Source: an uncultured Methylococcales bacterium
Lineage (GTDB): Bacteria > Pseudomonadota > Gammaproteobacteria > Methylococcales > Methylomonadaceae
DNA length: 64,000 nt
Assembly (NCBI GenBank): GCA_913019935.1
Contig: CAJVZC010000001.1
Location: 32,968-96,967, forward strand
Direction of reading: 5' to 3'
Below the pieces are notes generated by a model. That model made no database searches. It was not told the DNA's origin and saw only the letters and a list, made by a program, of their open reading frames with translations. The position numbers were made by a program, and so were the translations under genes. Positions 55,943-64,000 of this stretch are shown one piece after another. Position 1 is the first letter of the stretch; each line of letters opens with the position of its first letter.

Positions 55943-56578
55943 CTACACTGACGTCTTCTCAGTAAATTCACACAAATCCTCTATCACACAACTCCCACAA
56001 CGTGGCTTTCGAGCAATACACGTGTAACGGCCATGTAATATTAATAAATGGTGTGCATCAAGTTTATGGCATTTAGGCACGTATTTGTCTAATTTCTTCT
56101 CAACCTCAAGAACCGTTTTTCCTCGTGCTATTCTGGTCCGATTAGAAACCCTAAAAATATGTGTATCCACTGCGATCGTTGGAAAACCAAAGGCCGTATT
56201 GAGCACGACATTCGCTGTTTTTCGTCCCACGCCAGGCAAGGCCTCAAGTGCTTCTCTGGTTTGCGGTACTTCACTCTTATGACCATCAATTAACTGTCGG
56301 CAAAGTTTGATTATATTTGCAGCCTTGGTATTAAAAAGCCCAATAGTCTTAATATGGCTTTTTAACGCTTGCTCACCTAAAAGTAAAATTGTCTCTGGGG
56401 TATTCGCTGTTGCAAACAAAGACACCGTTGCTTTATTGACACTTTTATCCGTGGCTTGCGCCGATAACACAACGGCAATCAATAATTCAAAAACTGTCGC
56501 GTATTGAAGCTCTGTTTTAGGGTCCGGAATCGCTACCGCTAAACGATCAAAAATAATTTTGCGTTTTTTCTGGTTCAT
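55943..56578 (-). CDS. nth: Endonuclease III
   Basis: Base-excision glycosylase/AP-lyase for oxidised pyrimidines. The helix-hairpin-helix LPGVGRKTANVVLN (catalytic Lys in GRKTA) and the catalytic Asp in AVDTHIFRVSNR are intact. The [4Fe-4S] ligands follow C-x6-C-x2-C-x5-C in CIARKPRCGSCVIEDLC. The 211 residues match E. coli Nth. It follows rnfE by 35 bases, the E. coli rsx-nth order. Confidence 0.97.
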   Translation of the reverse strand: MNQKKRKIIFDRLAVAIPDPKTELQYATVFELLIAVVLSAQATDKSVNKATVSLFATANTPETILLLGEQALKSHIKTIGLFNTKAANIIKLCRQLIDGHKSEVPQTREALEALPGVGRKTANVVLNTAFGFPTIAVDTHIFRVSNRTRIARGKTVLEVEKKLDKYVPKCHKLDAHHLLILHGRYTCIARKPRCGSCVIEDLCEFTEKTSV

Positions 56579-56613
56579 TATTAATTACTTATCTAAAGAT
56601 AATCTAGCCCGCT

Positions 56614-57315
56614 CTACTCATTACCTTTATCAAGGGGCTGTACACTAAACACCTTTCGGTGCAATTTAACCTGAAAATCCATACTATTTTTCAACGCTAT
56701 CAACAACCCTAAACCAATAAAGGCACCCGGTGGTAAGATAGCCAGCAGCATGCCTGAATAATCCTCAAACAAAACAACTTTCCAGCTGACTGCCGACTCA
56801 CCAAACATTAATGCTGCATCCGAAAACAAGGTGCCTGCGCCTAGAATCTCCCGAACACTACCCAATAAAACCAGCGCCAACGTAAAGCCTAAGCCCATAA
56901 AAAGACCATCCAAGAAAGCCTTAGGCGGTGAATGCTTAGAGGCATAAGATTCTGCTCTACCAATGATGGCGCAATTGGTAACAATGAGTGGAATAAATAT
57001 CCCCAAAACTTTATACAGTTCAAAAAAATAGGCCTTCATCATCAGTTCAATCGCGGTCACAATTGCTGCGATCACTAACACAAAGATGGGCAACCGTATT
57101 TCACTCGGAATTACTTTTCGAAGCACTGAAACCGTCACGTTTGAACAAACCAAGGTCATCGTTGTAGCTAACCCTAACCCTAAACTGTTTATCAAGGTAT
57201 TGCTCACAGCTAATAATGGACATAACCCTAACAAGGCAACAAAAGCCTGATTATTGGTCCAAAGACCTTCGGTAATTATTTGGCGATATGGGGTCCACAT
57301 TGTCATCGCTCTCAC
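56614..57315 (-). CDS. rnfE: Electron transport complex subunit RnfE
   Basis: A 233-residue membrane subunit with about six hydrophobic segments, homologous to RnfA. Family marks are NQAFVALLGLCPLLAVSNTL (about 18-37), NSLGLGLATTMTLVCSNV, and VTNCAIIGRAESYASKHS (about 101-118). Cys residues near the ends of the first and fourth segments are positions tied to the intramembrane [2Fe-2S] cluster shared with RnfA. It starts one base from the rnfG stop. The C-terminal KLHRKVFSVQPLDKGNE is longer than in RnfA. Confidence 0.94.
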   Translation of the reverse strand: MRAMTMWTPYRQIITEGLWTNNQAFVALLGLCPLLAVSNTLINSLGLGLATTMTLVCSNVTVSVLRKVIPSEIRLPIFVLVIAAIVTAIELMMKAYFFELYKVLGIFIPLIVTNCAIIGRAESYASKHSPPKAFLDGLFMGLGFTLALVLLGSVREILGAGTLFSDAALMFGESAVSWKVVLFEDYSGMLLAILPPGAFIGLGLLIALKNSMDFQVKLHRKVFSVQPLDKGNE

Positions 57316-57947
57316 TAATCCTTAATCGGTTCGGGTAAAAATAGTGCTTCTCGGTTAGCCTCAAAAAAAACCACCGTTTTCTTCACTGCCTGAACAATGG
57401 CTCTAGGTGTTATTGTCGCCCCGGTAAATTGATCAATGGCACCGCCATCTCGTTTTACCTTCCATTGCGATTCAGGAAGAGTCTTAAAGGACTTCCCTTT
57501 AAATACATTAATCCAGCCCGAACGCTCAATCTCCATCTTATCACCTAATCCCGGCGTTTCGTGATGCGAAGTAACACGCACTGCAGAAACAACACCCTCG
57601 TTGTTAATCGCAACTAATAATTTTATTTTACCGTTATAGCCACCGGGCGCCACGGTCGGAATAACAACAGCGACGGGGCGGGTATTTTTTCTAAAGCGAA
57701 AAATAGTAAGCGTCTCTCCCGCAGCAAGATCAGGCTCTACCCAGTGAGCGGTGTCATTAACAATATCATTGTCATAGGACTCCTCAGGTAATAACGCTGA
57801 CAATTGCTTTACCAAAGCAACGCGTTCATTTTCAATGATTCTGGCCTTACTGGCATTAAATACCCACGTCACCATACCAATGGCTACAACGGCAAACGCC
57901 CCCAGAACAAACGCCATTAATAAAGATCGCAGGAATCCCGCCCTCAC
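57315..57947 (-). CDS. rnfG: Electron transport complex subunit RnfG, FMN-binding
   Basis: A 210-residue protein with an N-terminal transmembrane anchor (about 12-30) and a periplasmic FMN domain. FTGATITPRAIVQAVKK (about 176-192) holds the threonine that carries covalently bound FMN in family members, and the upstream HETPGLGDKME belongs to the same domain. Overlaps rnfD by 4 bases and abuts rnfE. It passes electrons across the membrane together with RnfD. Confidence 0.94.
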   Translation of the reverse strand: MRAGFLRSLLMAFVLGAFAVVAIGMVTWVFNASKARIIENERVALVKQLSALLPEESYDNDIVNDTAHWVEPDLAAGETLTIFRFRKNTRPVAVVIPTVAPGGYNGKIKLLVAINNEGVVSAVRVTSHHETPGLGDKMEIERSGWINVFKGKSFKTLPESQWKVKRDGGAIDQFTGATITPRAIVQAVKKTVVFFEANREALFLPEPIKD

Positions 57948-58969
57948 CGTCGAGTTCCAAAAACCCTTGGCTGGGTATAATAATCAATCACGGGAACCGC
58001 AATATTCATTAATAAAACCGCAAATGCCATAGCATCAGGGTAACCCCCCCAAACACGAATAAGGTACGTCAGCACACCGATCATAAAACCAAAAATAAAC
58101 CGCCCTTTCGGCGCCGTTGCAGCCGTTACCGGGTCGGTTGCGATAAAAAAAGCACCGACCATCGTGGCACCCGCCAACAAATGAAACAGTGGTGAAGTAT
58201 ACGTTTGAGCATCATAGAAATAAAATCCCGCAGCGATCAGTGCTAATGCACTAAGAATACCCAAAGGAATTTGCCAAGCAATAATGCCCTGCTGAACCAA
58301 CCATAGCCCCCCCACAAAATAACTTAAAGAAAGCCAGCCCCAGCCTTGCGTAAAGAGCGTTTCAATACCCAAAGGCAAAACGGTAACATCCGTGTACGGA
58401 TTTATCGCCGCTTGCGTTTTCACAACGTCTAATGGCGTTGCCATGGTGATGCCATCTATCGTCATAGCATCGGGTAATTGCGCTGAAAATATTAACCTGA
58501 TGATGTCAGAAAATGGCCATGCATTTAAACTCTCTGGCATCGCCCAAGCCGTCATCTCCTGTGGAAAAGAAATTAATAAAAAGGCATACCCAGCCATTGC
58601 CGGATTAAACAAATTAGAGCCTAACCCGCCGTAAAGTTGTTTAACAATAACGATTGCAAAAAATGTTCCTAAAACAACCACCCACCACGGTGCAAGTGTC
58701 GGAATAGCCATTCCTATAAGTACCGCAGTCACTAACGCACTTAAATCCTTTAAACACTTTAATACTACTCGACCCCTAAGTTTTAGCACCATAGCTTCTG
58801 CTATTAATGCTGTCAAAGTGGCTAACAAAATATTGATATAAACGCCGCCGCCAAAAAACCAAGCCAGCAAAAAAATACTAGGAAGCAGTGCCAACAAGAC
58901 CTTAAGCATGATTTTACTCACGCTGTCACGTGGCTTTATATGCGGTGCAGCAGCCCACGTAAAGTTCAT
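57944..58969 (-). CDS. rnfD: Electron transport complex subunit RnfD
   Basis: A 341-residue polytopic subunit (about eight to ten hydrophobic segments) with covalently bound FMN. The threonine carrier is probably in ITMATPLDVV (about 177-186). GLGSNLFNPAMAGYAFLLIS (about 121-140) and FFIATDPVTAATAPKGRFIFG (in pieces) are conserved. Overlaps rnfC by 4 bases and rnfG by 4. It forms the ion-moving core with RnfA and RnfE. Confidence 0.95.
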   Translation of the reverse strand: MNFTWAAAPHIKPRDSVSKIMLKVLLALLPSIFLLAWFFGGGVYINILLATLTALIAEAMVLKLRGRVVLKCLKDLSALVTAVLIGMAIPTLAPWWVVVLGTFFAIVIVKQLYGGLGSNLFNPAMAGYAFLLISFPQEMTAWAMPESLNAWPFSDIIRLIFSAQLPDAMTIDGITMATPLDVVKTQAAINPYTDVTVLPLGIETLFTQGWGWLSLSYFVGGLWLVQQGIIAWQIPLGILSALALIAAGFYFYDAQTYTSPLFHLLAGATMVGAFFIATDPVTAATAPKGRFIFGFMIGVLTYLIRVWGGYPDAMAFAVLLMNIAVPVIDYYTQPRVFGTRR

Positions 58970-60492
58970 GGCTTATCCTGCATTTTAGCAGACGATGAAA
59001 CACTCTCTTTTTGTCGCTTTACTAAGGCAAGTTTTTTTACTCGAATACGTTGCTCTCGCGCTACCTTTTCTTGCACCTGGCGGGTATCCCGACGCTCAAA
59101 ACGCTGCTTCGCTAACGTGGCCGCCTCATCCTCACGACGCTTCAAAAACACTTTACTTTTACTGGCTCGAAAATATTGAACCAAGGGAATATGGCTCGGG
59201 CAAACAACATCACAACAACCACACTCGATACAATCAAACAAGCCAAAAGACTGACATTTTTGGTGTGCTCCGCCTTGGCTATACCAATAAATCTGTTGTG
59301 GCAATAAATTTACCGGGCATACTGACGCACATTCACCACAACGAATACACGGCTGTATCTCTGCTTCAGAACTTTTCGTCACTTCTTTTGATGTTGCAAC
59401 CAGAATACAGTTGGTTGCTTTTGTTATGCCAACGCTATCATCCGGCAAACTAAAGCCCATCATGAGTCCGCCCATAATCAGTCGCTCATTCGGGCCATTG
59501 TAACCGCCACACTGGCTTACAAGATCTTTAATGGGCGTGCCTATTCGAGCCCACATATTTTGAGGCTTATTAATGCCCGTCCCCGTGACCGTTACCACTC
59601 TTTCTATTAATACTTGGCCCTTAACAATCGCCTGATAAACGGCCATAACCGTACCTACATTCTGACAAACAACACCAATATCAACGGGAAAACCTTGACT
59701 TGGTGTTTCACGCCCCGTCAACAGATAAATCAATTGCCGTTCACCGCCTGCAGGATAAACCGCGGGCACCACTTTAACCTGTATCTGATTAAATCCAGAA
59801 CATTCAATAGCCTTTTGAATAGCCTCTATTGCTTCTGGCATATCCTCTTCAATTCCGATCACACAATTTTTAATCGCCAACGCACGTAACAAGACCTGTA
59901 TCCCCAATAATATCTCACTGGGGTATTGCTGCATTAACCTATCATCGCACGTTATGTATGGCTCACACTCTGCCCCATTAATAATTAGGGTATCGATAGT
60001 ATGAACGTTATTAGGGGTAATCTTAATCGCTGTTGGAAAGCTTGCCCCACCGAGACCAACAATGCCGGCTTGATGAACTTTTTCACAAATATCGGCCGCG
60101 GATAACTGCCTGTAATCAACCGGCTCATCTATCGGACAGCACTCATCTAAACCGTCCGTTGCTACAATAAGACACTCGCTTTTCAAGCCCGAGGGATGAG
60201 CGATCATACGCCATTCATTTTCTTTCACAAGACCTGAACTTGCCGCATGTAATAAAGTGCCTTGAACGCCTTTTGAGCCTGCAATCACTTGCCCCTTCAA
60301 TACTCGCTCACCGGTTTTAGCCAAAGCTGTCAGTACATTCCCAGAGCGATCTACCAAAGGATAAATCAATTCATCTGGAATAGCCGTGTTATTAATCGAA
60401 TACTGACGAGACAAATCCTTATGCCCTTCTAGATCAAGTCCACCCTTCAGATTCCAACCTTTAAACACAATTACTCCGTCTTGGTCCATCAA
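58966..60492 (-). CDS. rnfC: Electron transport complex subunit RnfC
   Basis: Peripheral subunit of 508 residues that receives electrons from NADH. It has an N-terminal barrel (LEGHKDLSRQ), an NADH/FMN domain like the Nuo flavoprotein (IVGLGGASFPTAIKITPN, GAECEPYITCDDRLMQ), and two [4Fe-4S] ferredoxin motifs (CIRCGECASVCPVNLLP and CIECGCCDVVCPSHIPLV). E. coli RsxC has a long C-terminal Lys/Ala-rich repeat tail; here only a short charged tail of about 65 residues follows. It is fourth from the right end of the operon, after rnfB by 18 bases. Confidence 0.95.
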   Translation of the reverse strand: MMDQDGVIVFKGWNLKGGLDLEGHKDLSRQYSINNTAIPDELIYPLVDRSGNVLTALAKTGERVLKGQVIAGSKGVQGTLLHAASSGLVKENEWRMIAHPSGLKSECLIVATDGLDECCPIDEPVDYRQLSAADICEKVHQAGIVGLGGASFPTAIKITPNNVHTIDTLIINGAECEPYITCDDRLMQQYPSEILLGIQVLLRALAIKNCVIGIEEDMPEAIEAIQKAIECSGFNQIQVKVVPAVYPAGGERQLIYLLTGRETPSQGFPVDIGVVCQNVGTVMAVYQAIVKGQVLIERVVTVTGTGINKPQNMWARIGTPIKDLVSQCGGYNGPNERLIMGGLMMGFSLPDDSVGITKATNCILVATSKEVTKSSEAEIQPCIRCGECASVCPVNLLPQQIYWYSQGGAHQKCQSFGLFDCIECGCCDVVCPSHIPLVQYFRASKSKVFLKRREDEAATLAKQRFERRDTRQVQEKVAREQRIRVKKLALVKRQKESVSSSAKMQDKP

Positions 60493-60510
60493 ACAGCATT
60501 TTAGCCTCTT

Positions 60511-61068
60511 TTAATGCCTGTTTGGTATCGGTTTTGGCCATTGCCAATTCAACACACTCGGCTTAATAGCTGTCATTACAATACAATCAACTGGGCATGG
60601 CTCAACACATAAATCACAACCGGTACACTCAGAGGCAATGACGGTATGCATGTATTTAGCCGCGCCTAAAATAGCATCGACAGGACAAGCTTGGATACAC
60701 AGGGTGCAGCCTATACAATCCGCCTCAACGATAACCGCAACTTTTTTTTCTTTTTCTATTCCGAAACTTTCATTTAAAGGTTTCGCATCAAGGCCCAGTA
60801 GATCAGCCAATGCCTTAACCCCAACCTCTCCACCCGGTGGGCATTGGTTGATATCAGCTTTTCCCTGAGCAATTGCTTCCGCATAAGGTTTACAACCTGG
60901 AAAACCACATTGCCCACACTGGGTTTGAGGTAATAACGCCTCAATGTCCACCACCAAAGGATCTCCCTCAACCTTAAATCGAAAAGCTGCGTAGCCTAAA
61001 ATTACCCCTAAAATCGCAAATAACAAACAAATCCACAGCAAACGATTATCCTTCCACCCATCCGGCAA
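60511..61068 (-). CDS. rnfB: Electron transport complex subunit RnfB
   Basis: A 185-residue iron-sulfur subunit with an N-terminal transmembrane anchor (about 9-29). The [4Fe-4S] domain [16 protein letters not shown] is completed by Cys in NQCPPGG, and two ferredoxin clusters follow, [16 protein letters not shown] and [16 protein letters not shown]. The length matches E. coli RsxB (192). It overlaps the end of rnfA by 23 bases, an unusually long coupling overlap. The last 25 residues are not conserved. Confidence 0.95.
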   Translation of the reverse strand: MPDGWKDNRLLWICLLFAILGVILGYAAFRFKVEGDPLVVDIEALLPQTQCGQCGFPGCKPYAEAIAQGKADINQCPPGGEVGVKALADLLGLDAKPLNESFGIEKEKKVAVIVEADCIGCTLCIQACPVDAILGAAKYMHTVIASECTGCDLCVEPCPVDCIVMTAIKPSVLNWQWPKPIPNRH

Positions 61069-61627
61069 AACCCATAAAAGCCATTGACATTAATCCGGCC
61101 GTCACCAAAGCAATCGCATTACCCTTAAACGGCAAGGGTACATCTGCCAACTCAATTCGCTCTCGCAAAGCAGCAAATGAAACTAATACCATTGAAAAAC
61201 CAATCGCTGCACCAAAGCCATAAAGGGCCGACTGTAAAAAACCATTTTGCGCCTGAACGTTAAGCAATGCGACACCCAAAACAGCACAGTTCGTTGTAAT
61301 TAACGGTAAAAAAATACCCAGTGCTTGGTAAAGTATCGGACTGGTTTTATGAACCACCAACTCAGTAAACTGAACCACAAAAGCAATCACCACAATAAAG
61401 ACAATGGTTCGCAAATACTCAAGCTCTAACGGTAACAATAAATACCGATTCACGGCATAACTGCAAACGGAAGACAACGTCAAAACAAAAGTCGTTGCTA
61501 GGCCCATCCCCATAGCCGTTTCAAGTTTTCTTGAAACACCCATAAAAGGACACAAGCCTAAAAACTTAACCAGCACGAAATTATTCACCAAAATCGTGCT
61601 AACCAAAATAAGCCAATACTCCTGCAT
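61046..61627 (-). CDS. rnfA: Electron transport complex subunit RnfA
   Basis: A 193-residue membrane subunit with six hydrophobic segments. [20 protein letters not shown] (about 15-34) and [16 protein letters not shown] (about 103-118) carry the cysteines that bind an intramembrane [2Fe-2S] cluster with RnfE. It is the first rnf gene; its start codon shares one base with the metG stop codon (TAATG), so metG and rnf are probably translated from the same message. Confidence 0.95.
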   Translation of the reverse strand: MQEYWLILVSTILVNNFVLVKFLGLCPFMGVSRKLETAMGMGLATTFVLTLSSVCSYAVNRYLLLPLELEYLRTIVFIVVIAFVVQFTELVVHKTSPILYQALGIFLPLITTNCAVLGVALLNVQAQNGFLQSALYGFGAAIGFSMVLVSFAALRERIELADVPLPFKGNAIALVTAGLMSMAFMGFAGWVEG

Positions 61628-63645
61628 TATTTAATTCGCATGCCTACTTGCGCACCCGTATCAGGGGCTAAAACCCAAATATCATCACCGCCAGGACCGG
61701 CCGCAATTACCATGCCTTCAGAAAGACCAAAACGCATTTTTCGTGGTTCAAGATTGGCGACCACAACCACCAATCGACCGGTTAACGATTCCGGTGTATA
61801 GGCTGATTTTATACCGGCAAAAATAGTACGCGTTTCATCACCGATATCAACGGTCAATTGCAACAACTTATCCGCACCCTCAACAGCCTCAGCCTTAATG
61901 ATTTTTGCAACCCGTAAATCTAATTTTGCAAAATCATCGAATGCTATGGTATCTGCAATCGGTTCATGTTTTTTCTCAATAACAGGCGCTGACACCGGCT
62001 CCATACTTTCTTTGGACGCCGCTACAACGGCTGCAATCTTATCGCTATCAACACGAGTCATTAATGGCTTAAATTTATTGATTGTATGTCCTGTCAGCGG
62101 CTCAAATTCAGTCGGCCATAATTGACTTTCAATATTTAAAAATAGCTCAGCCTCTTGTGCCAATCCCGGCACTACCGGCTTTAAATAAGCCACTAAAACA
62201 CGGAACAAATTAATACCCATTGAGCAAACTTCATGTAACTCTTGGTCTTGATTTTCCGCTTTAGCGATAACCCATGGTTTTTTATCATCAATATATTGAT
62301 TTGCAAGATCCGCCAGCATCATAATTTCACGCATTGCCTTACCAAACTCACGATCTTCATACAATTTCCCAATCGACTCATTAGCAGTAATAAACTGCTG
62401 ATACAAAGCAGGCTCAGCACACCTCTCCGACAACTGATTATCAAAACGTTTTCTAATAAAACCACTACAACGACTGGCAATATTCACAACCTTACCTACC
62501 AGGTCTGAATTAACCCGCTGCGAAAAATCATCAAAACTTAAATCGATATCATCAATGCCTGAACTCAATTTAGCCGCAAAATAATAACGCAAATATTCTG
62601 GATTCAAGTGCTCTAAATAAGTCCGTGCTTTAATAAAAGTGCCACGTGATTTAGACATCTTTTCGCCATTAACGGTCAAGAAACCATGTGCAAAAATAGC
62701 ACTCGGCGTTCTAAACCCGGCACCGGTTAACATTGCTGGCCAAAACAAAGCATGAAAATAAATAATATCTTTACCAATGAAATGATAAAGCTCCGCGGTA
62801 CTATCCTCTTTCCAAAACGCATCAAAGTCTAGATTTTCTTTTTCACAGAGTTTTTTAAAACTGGCCATATAACCAATGGGCGCATCTAGCCAAACATAAA
62901 AATATTTACCCTGTGCCCCCGGTATCTCAAAACCAAAATACGGTGCGTCACGAGAAATATCCCACTCCTGCAAGCCTTGCTCAAGCCACTCATCCAACTT
63001 ATTTTTAACCGTATCCTGAACATGGCCGCCGTGAATCCATTCCCGAAGCATTTCAGTAAAACTCGATAATTTGAGAAAATAGTGTAACGAATCTTTCTCA
63101 ATAGGCTTGGCTCCTGAAACCACAGAAATTGCATTTTTTAAATCTGTCGGCGCATATGTCGCCCCACAAACTTCACAATTATCACCGTACTGATCGCTGG
63201 CACCACATTTCGGACAATCCCCTTTAATAAAACGGTCCGGTAAAAACATTTCCTTTATCGGATCATACGCTTGCGTAATTTCCCGAGATGAAATATAGCC
63301 TTGGTCTTTTAAGCGTTGATAAATAAGTGAAGATAACGTCTTATTTTCTTCTGAATGTGTACTGTGATAGTGATCAAAGGTAACTGAAAAATCCTTAAAA
63401 TCAGCTTGATGCTCAATACTAACGCGAGCGATCAATTCTTCTGGGCTTATACCCTCTCTATCAGCCCGCAACATAATCGGGGTTCCATGACTATCATCAG
63501 CGCAAACAAAAAAGCAACGGTGCCCCCGCTGCTTTTGAAACCGCACCCAAATATCAGTTTGGATATATTCAACTAAATGACCTAAATGAATCGGTCCATT
63601 CGCATAAGGTAAAGCACTGGTAACTAGAATTGTTCTTTCAGACAT
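61627..63645 (-). CDS. metG: Methionyl-tRNA synthetase
   Basis: Charges tRNA-Met. The Rossmann domain begins [20 protein letters not shown] (the HIGH motif as HLGH), KMSKS is in [10 protein letters not shown], and the Zn knuckle is [18 protein letters not shown] (about 145-162). The C-terminal tRNA-binding EMAPII-like domain (about 570-672, [19 protein letters not shown]) makes it the dimeric long form, 672 residues. It diverges from apbC across 164 bases, as in E. coli, and leads into rnfA with a one-base overlap. Confidence 0.97.
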   Translation of the reverse strand: MSERTILVTSALPYANGPIHLGHLVEYIQTDIWVRFQKQRGHRCFFVCADDSHGTPIMLRADREGISPEELIARVSIEHQADFKDFSVTFDHYHSTHSEENKTLSSLIYQRLKDQGYISSREITQAYDPIKEMFLPDRFIKGDCPKCGASDQYGDNCEVCGATYAPTDLKNAISVVSGAKPIEKDSLHYFLKLSSFTEMLREWIHGGHVQDTVKNKLDEWLEQGLQEWDISRDAPYFGFEIPGAQGKYFYVWLDAPIGYMASFKKLCEKENLDFDAFWKEDSTAELYHFIGKDIIYFHALFWPAMLTGAGFRTPSAIFAHGFLTVNGEKMSKSRGTFIKARTYLEHLNPEYLRYYFAAKLSSGIDDIDLSFDDFSQRVNSDLVGKVVNIASRCSGFIRKRFDNQLSERCAEPALYQQFITANESIGKLYEDREFGKAMREIMMLADLANQYIDDKKPWVIAKAENQDQELHEVCSMGINLFRVLVAYLKPVVPGLAQEAELFLNIESQLWPTEFEPLTGHTINKFKPLMTRVDSDKIAAVVAASKESMEPVSAPVIEKKHEPIADTIAFDDFAKLDLRVAKIIKAEAVEGADKLLQLTVDIGDETRTIFAGIKSAYTPESLTGRLVVVVANLEPRKMRFGLSEGMVIAAGPGGDDIWVLAPDTGAQVGMRIK

Positions 63646-63809
63646 AAATTTAAGTGGCTATTAGAATCTACATGGTAATTAACCATTAATTATTGCATAA
63701 ACCAGACATTAAATGTTGCTCTCAACGTTTAATCCACATACAAAATACCTTGTAATCTGTAAAATAGACTGCAATTAAAAAAACCACTCACACGCACGGA
63801 GTTCAACGC

Positions 63810-64000
63810 ATGTCCAGCGATCTTAAAACCGCCATTCATACCGCCTTAACAACACTCATAGAACCTCATTTAGAAACTGACCTAATCAGCGCCAAAGCCG
63901 TTACGCATCTTGATATACAAGGCTCCCATGTTGATCTGAAAATCACGCTAGGTTATCCCGCTAAGGGCTATGAAAGCCTGCTCAAAGAATCTATTACCCA
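63810..64000 (+). CDS. apbC: Iron-sulfur carrier ApbC/Mrp, N-terminal part
   Basis: Only the first 63 residues are in the window and the frame continues past the right edge. They resemble the DUF59/MIP18-type domain that begins ApbC/Mrp P-loop ATPases of iron-sulfur assembly (LIEPHLETDLISAKAVTHLD, VDLKITLGYPAKGY). A CGGAG ribosome site is nine bases before the ATG. Divergent placement from metG is the E. coli arrangement and supports the call. Confidence 0.82.
   Translation, partial: MSSDLKTAIHTALTTLIEPHLETDLISAKAVTHLDIQGSHVDLKITLGYPAKGYESLLKESIT

Overview
The window is ordinary chromosomal DNA from a low-to-mid GC gammaproteobacterium. The evidence is its conserved gene order: ygfB-pepP-ubiH-ubiI opposite zapA-6S RNA; rnfABCDGE-nth; lptM-lysA-dapF-DUF484-xerC; waaC/waaF-ilvE-glnE; metG opposite apbC. 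Decarboxylating Na+ pump genes (oadGAB), an Rnf complex, NDH-2, TRAP permeases and a tungstate-type binding protein suggest an aquatic or marine lineage, perhaps near Thiotrichales/Methylophagaceae-like groups. The genus cannot be fixed by reading alone. Coding density is high, and I see no tRNA, rRNA, IS element, prophage or CRISPR array.

Layout. 1-4.7 kb: M18 aminopeptidase and msrB leftward, oadGAB rightward. 4.8-8.2 kb: a YceB-like exported protein, a TauE/SafE exporter and phoBR, all leftward. 8.6-10.9 kb: a four-gene operon of two DUF1538 membrane proteins, a PII-like protein and a CBS-pair protein. 11-16.6 kb: a TM2 protein, an orphan PAS kinase, a YheS-type ABC-F ATPase and small proteins. 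16.6-25.2 kb: ndh, a FetB-like permease without its ATPase, an unknown anchored exported protein with striking inverted repeats upstream, a fructosamine-kinase-like gene, tungstate uptake genes lacking a permease, and TRAP permeases lacking a binding protein.

25.2-38.3 kb: lysine/peptidoglycan precursor synthesis and XerC, DUF2333/DUF4389, DNA repair (dinB, a hypoxanthine-DNA glycosylase), darP, pgm, a ZIP transporter, pgeF-rluD and bamD. 38.3-47.3 kb: nadE, sucCD, the ubiquinone hydroxylase cluster, zapA and 6S RNA. 47.3-53.2 kb: heptosyltransferases, ilvE, glnE. 53.3-55.8 kb: a lipoprotein and a compact copper-type RiPP cluster (a Cys/Met-rich precursor, a DUF692 MNIO enzyme and a DUF2063 partner). 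55.9-64 kb: nth, rnfEGDCBA and metG as one leftward run, then the start of apbC.

The most interesting region is the HvfA/bufferin-like cluster at 53.8-55.8 kb. Its precursor carries an exact 42-bp-period array encoding Met-Lys-Cys-Gly-Ala units rather than only the usual Glu-Gly-Lys-Cys-Gly units, and a helically phased direct repeat lies just upstream. Next come the DUF1538/PII/CBS operon and the unknown gene at 19.4 kb, which has a perfect 11-bp inverted repeat in its probable leader. Oad and Rnf together point to ion-gradient-linked redox metabolism.
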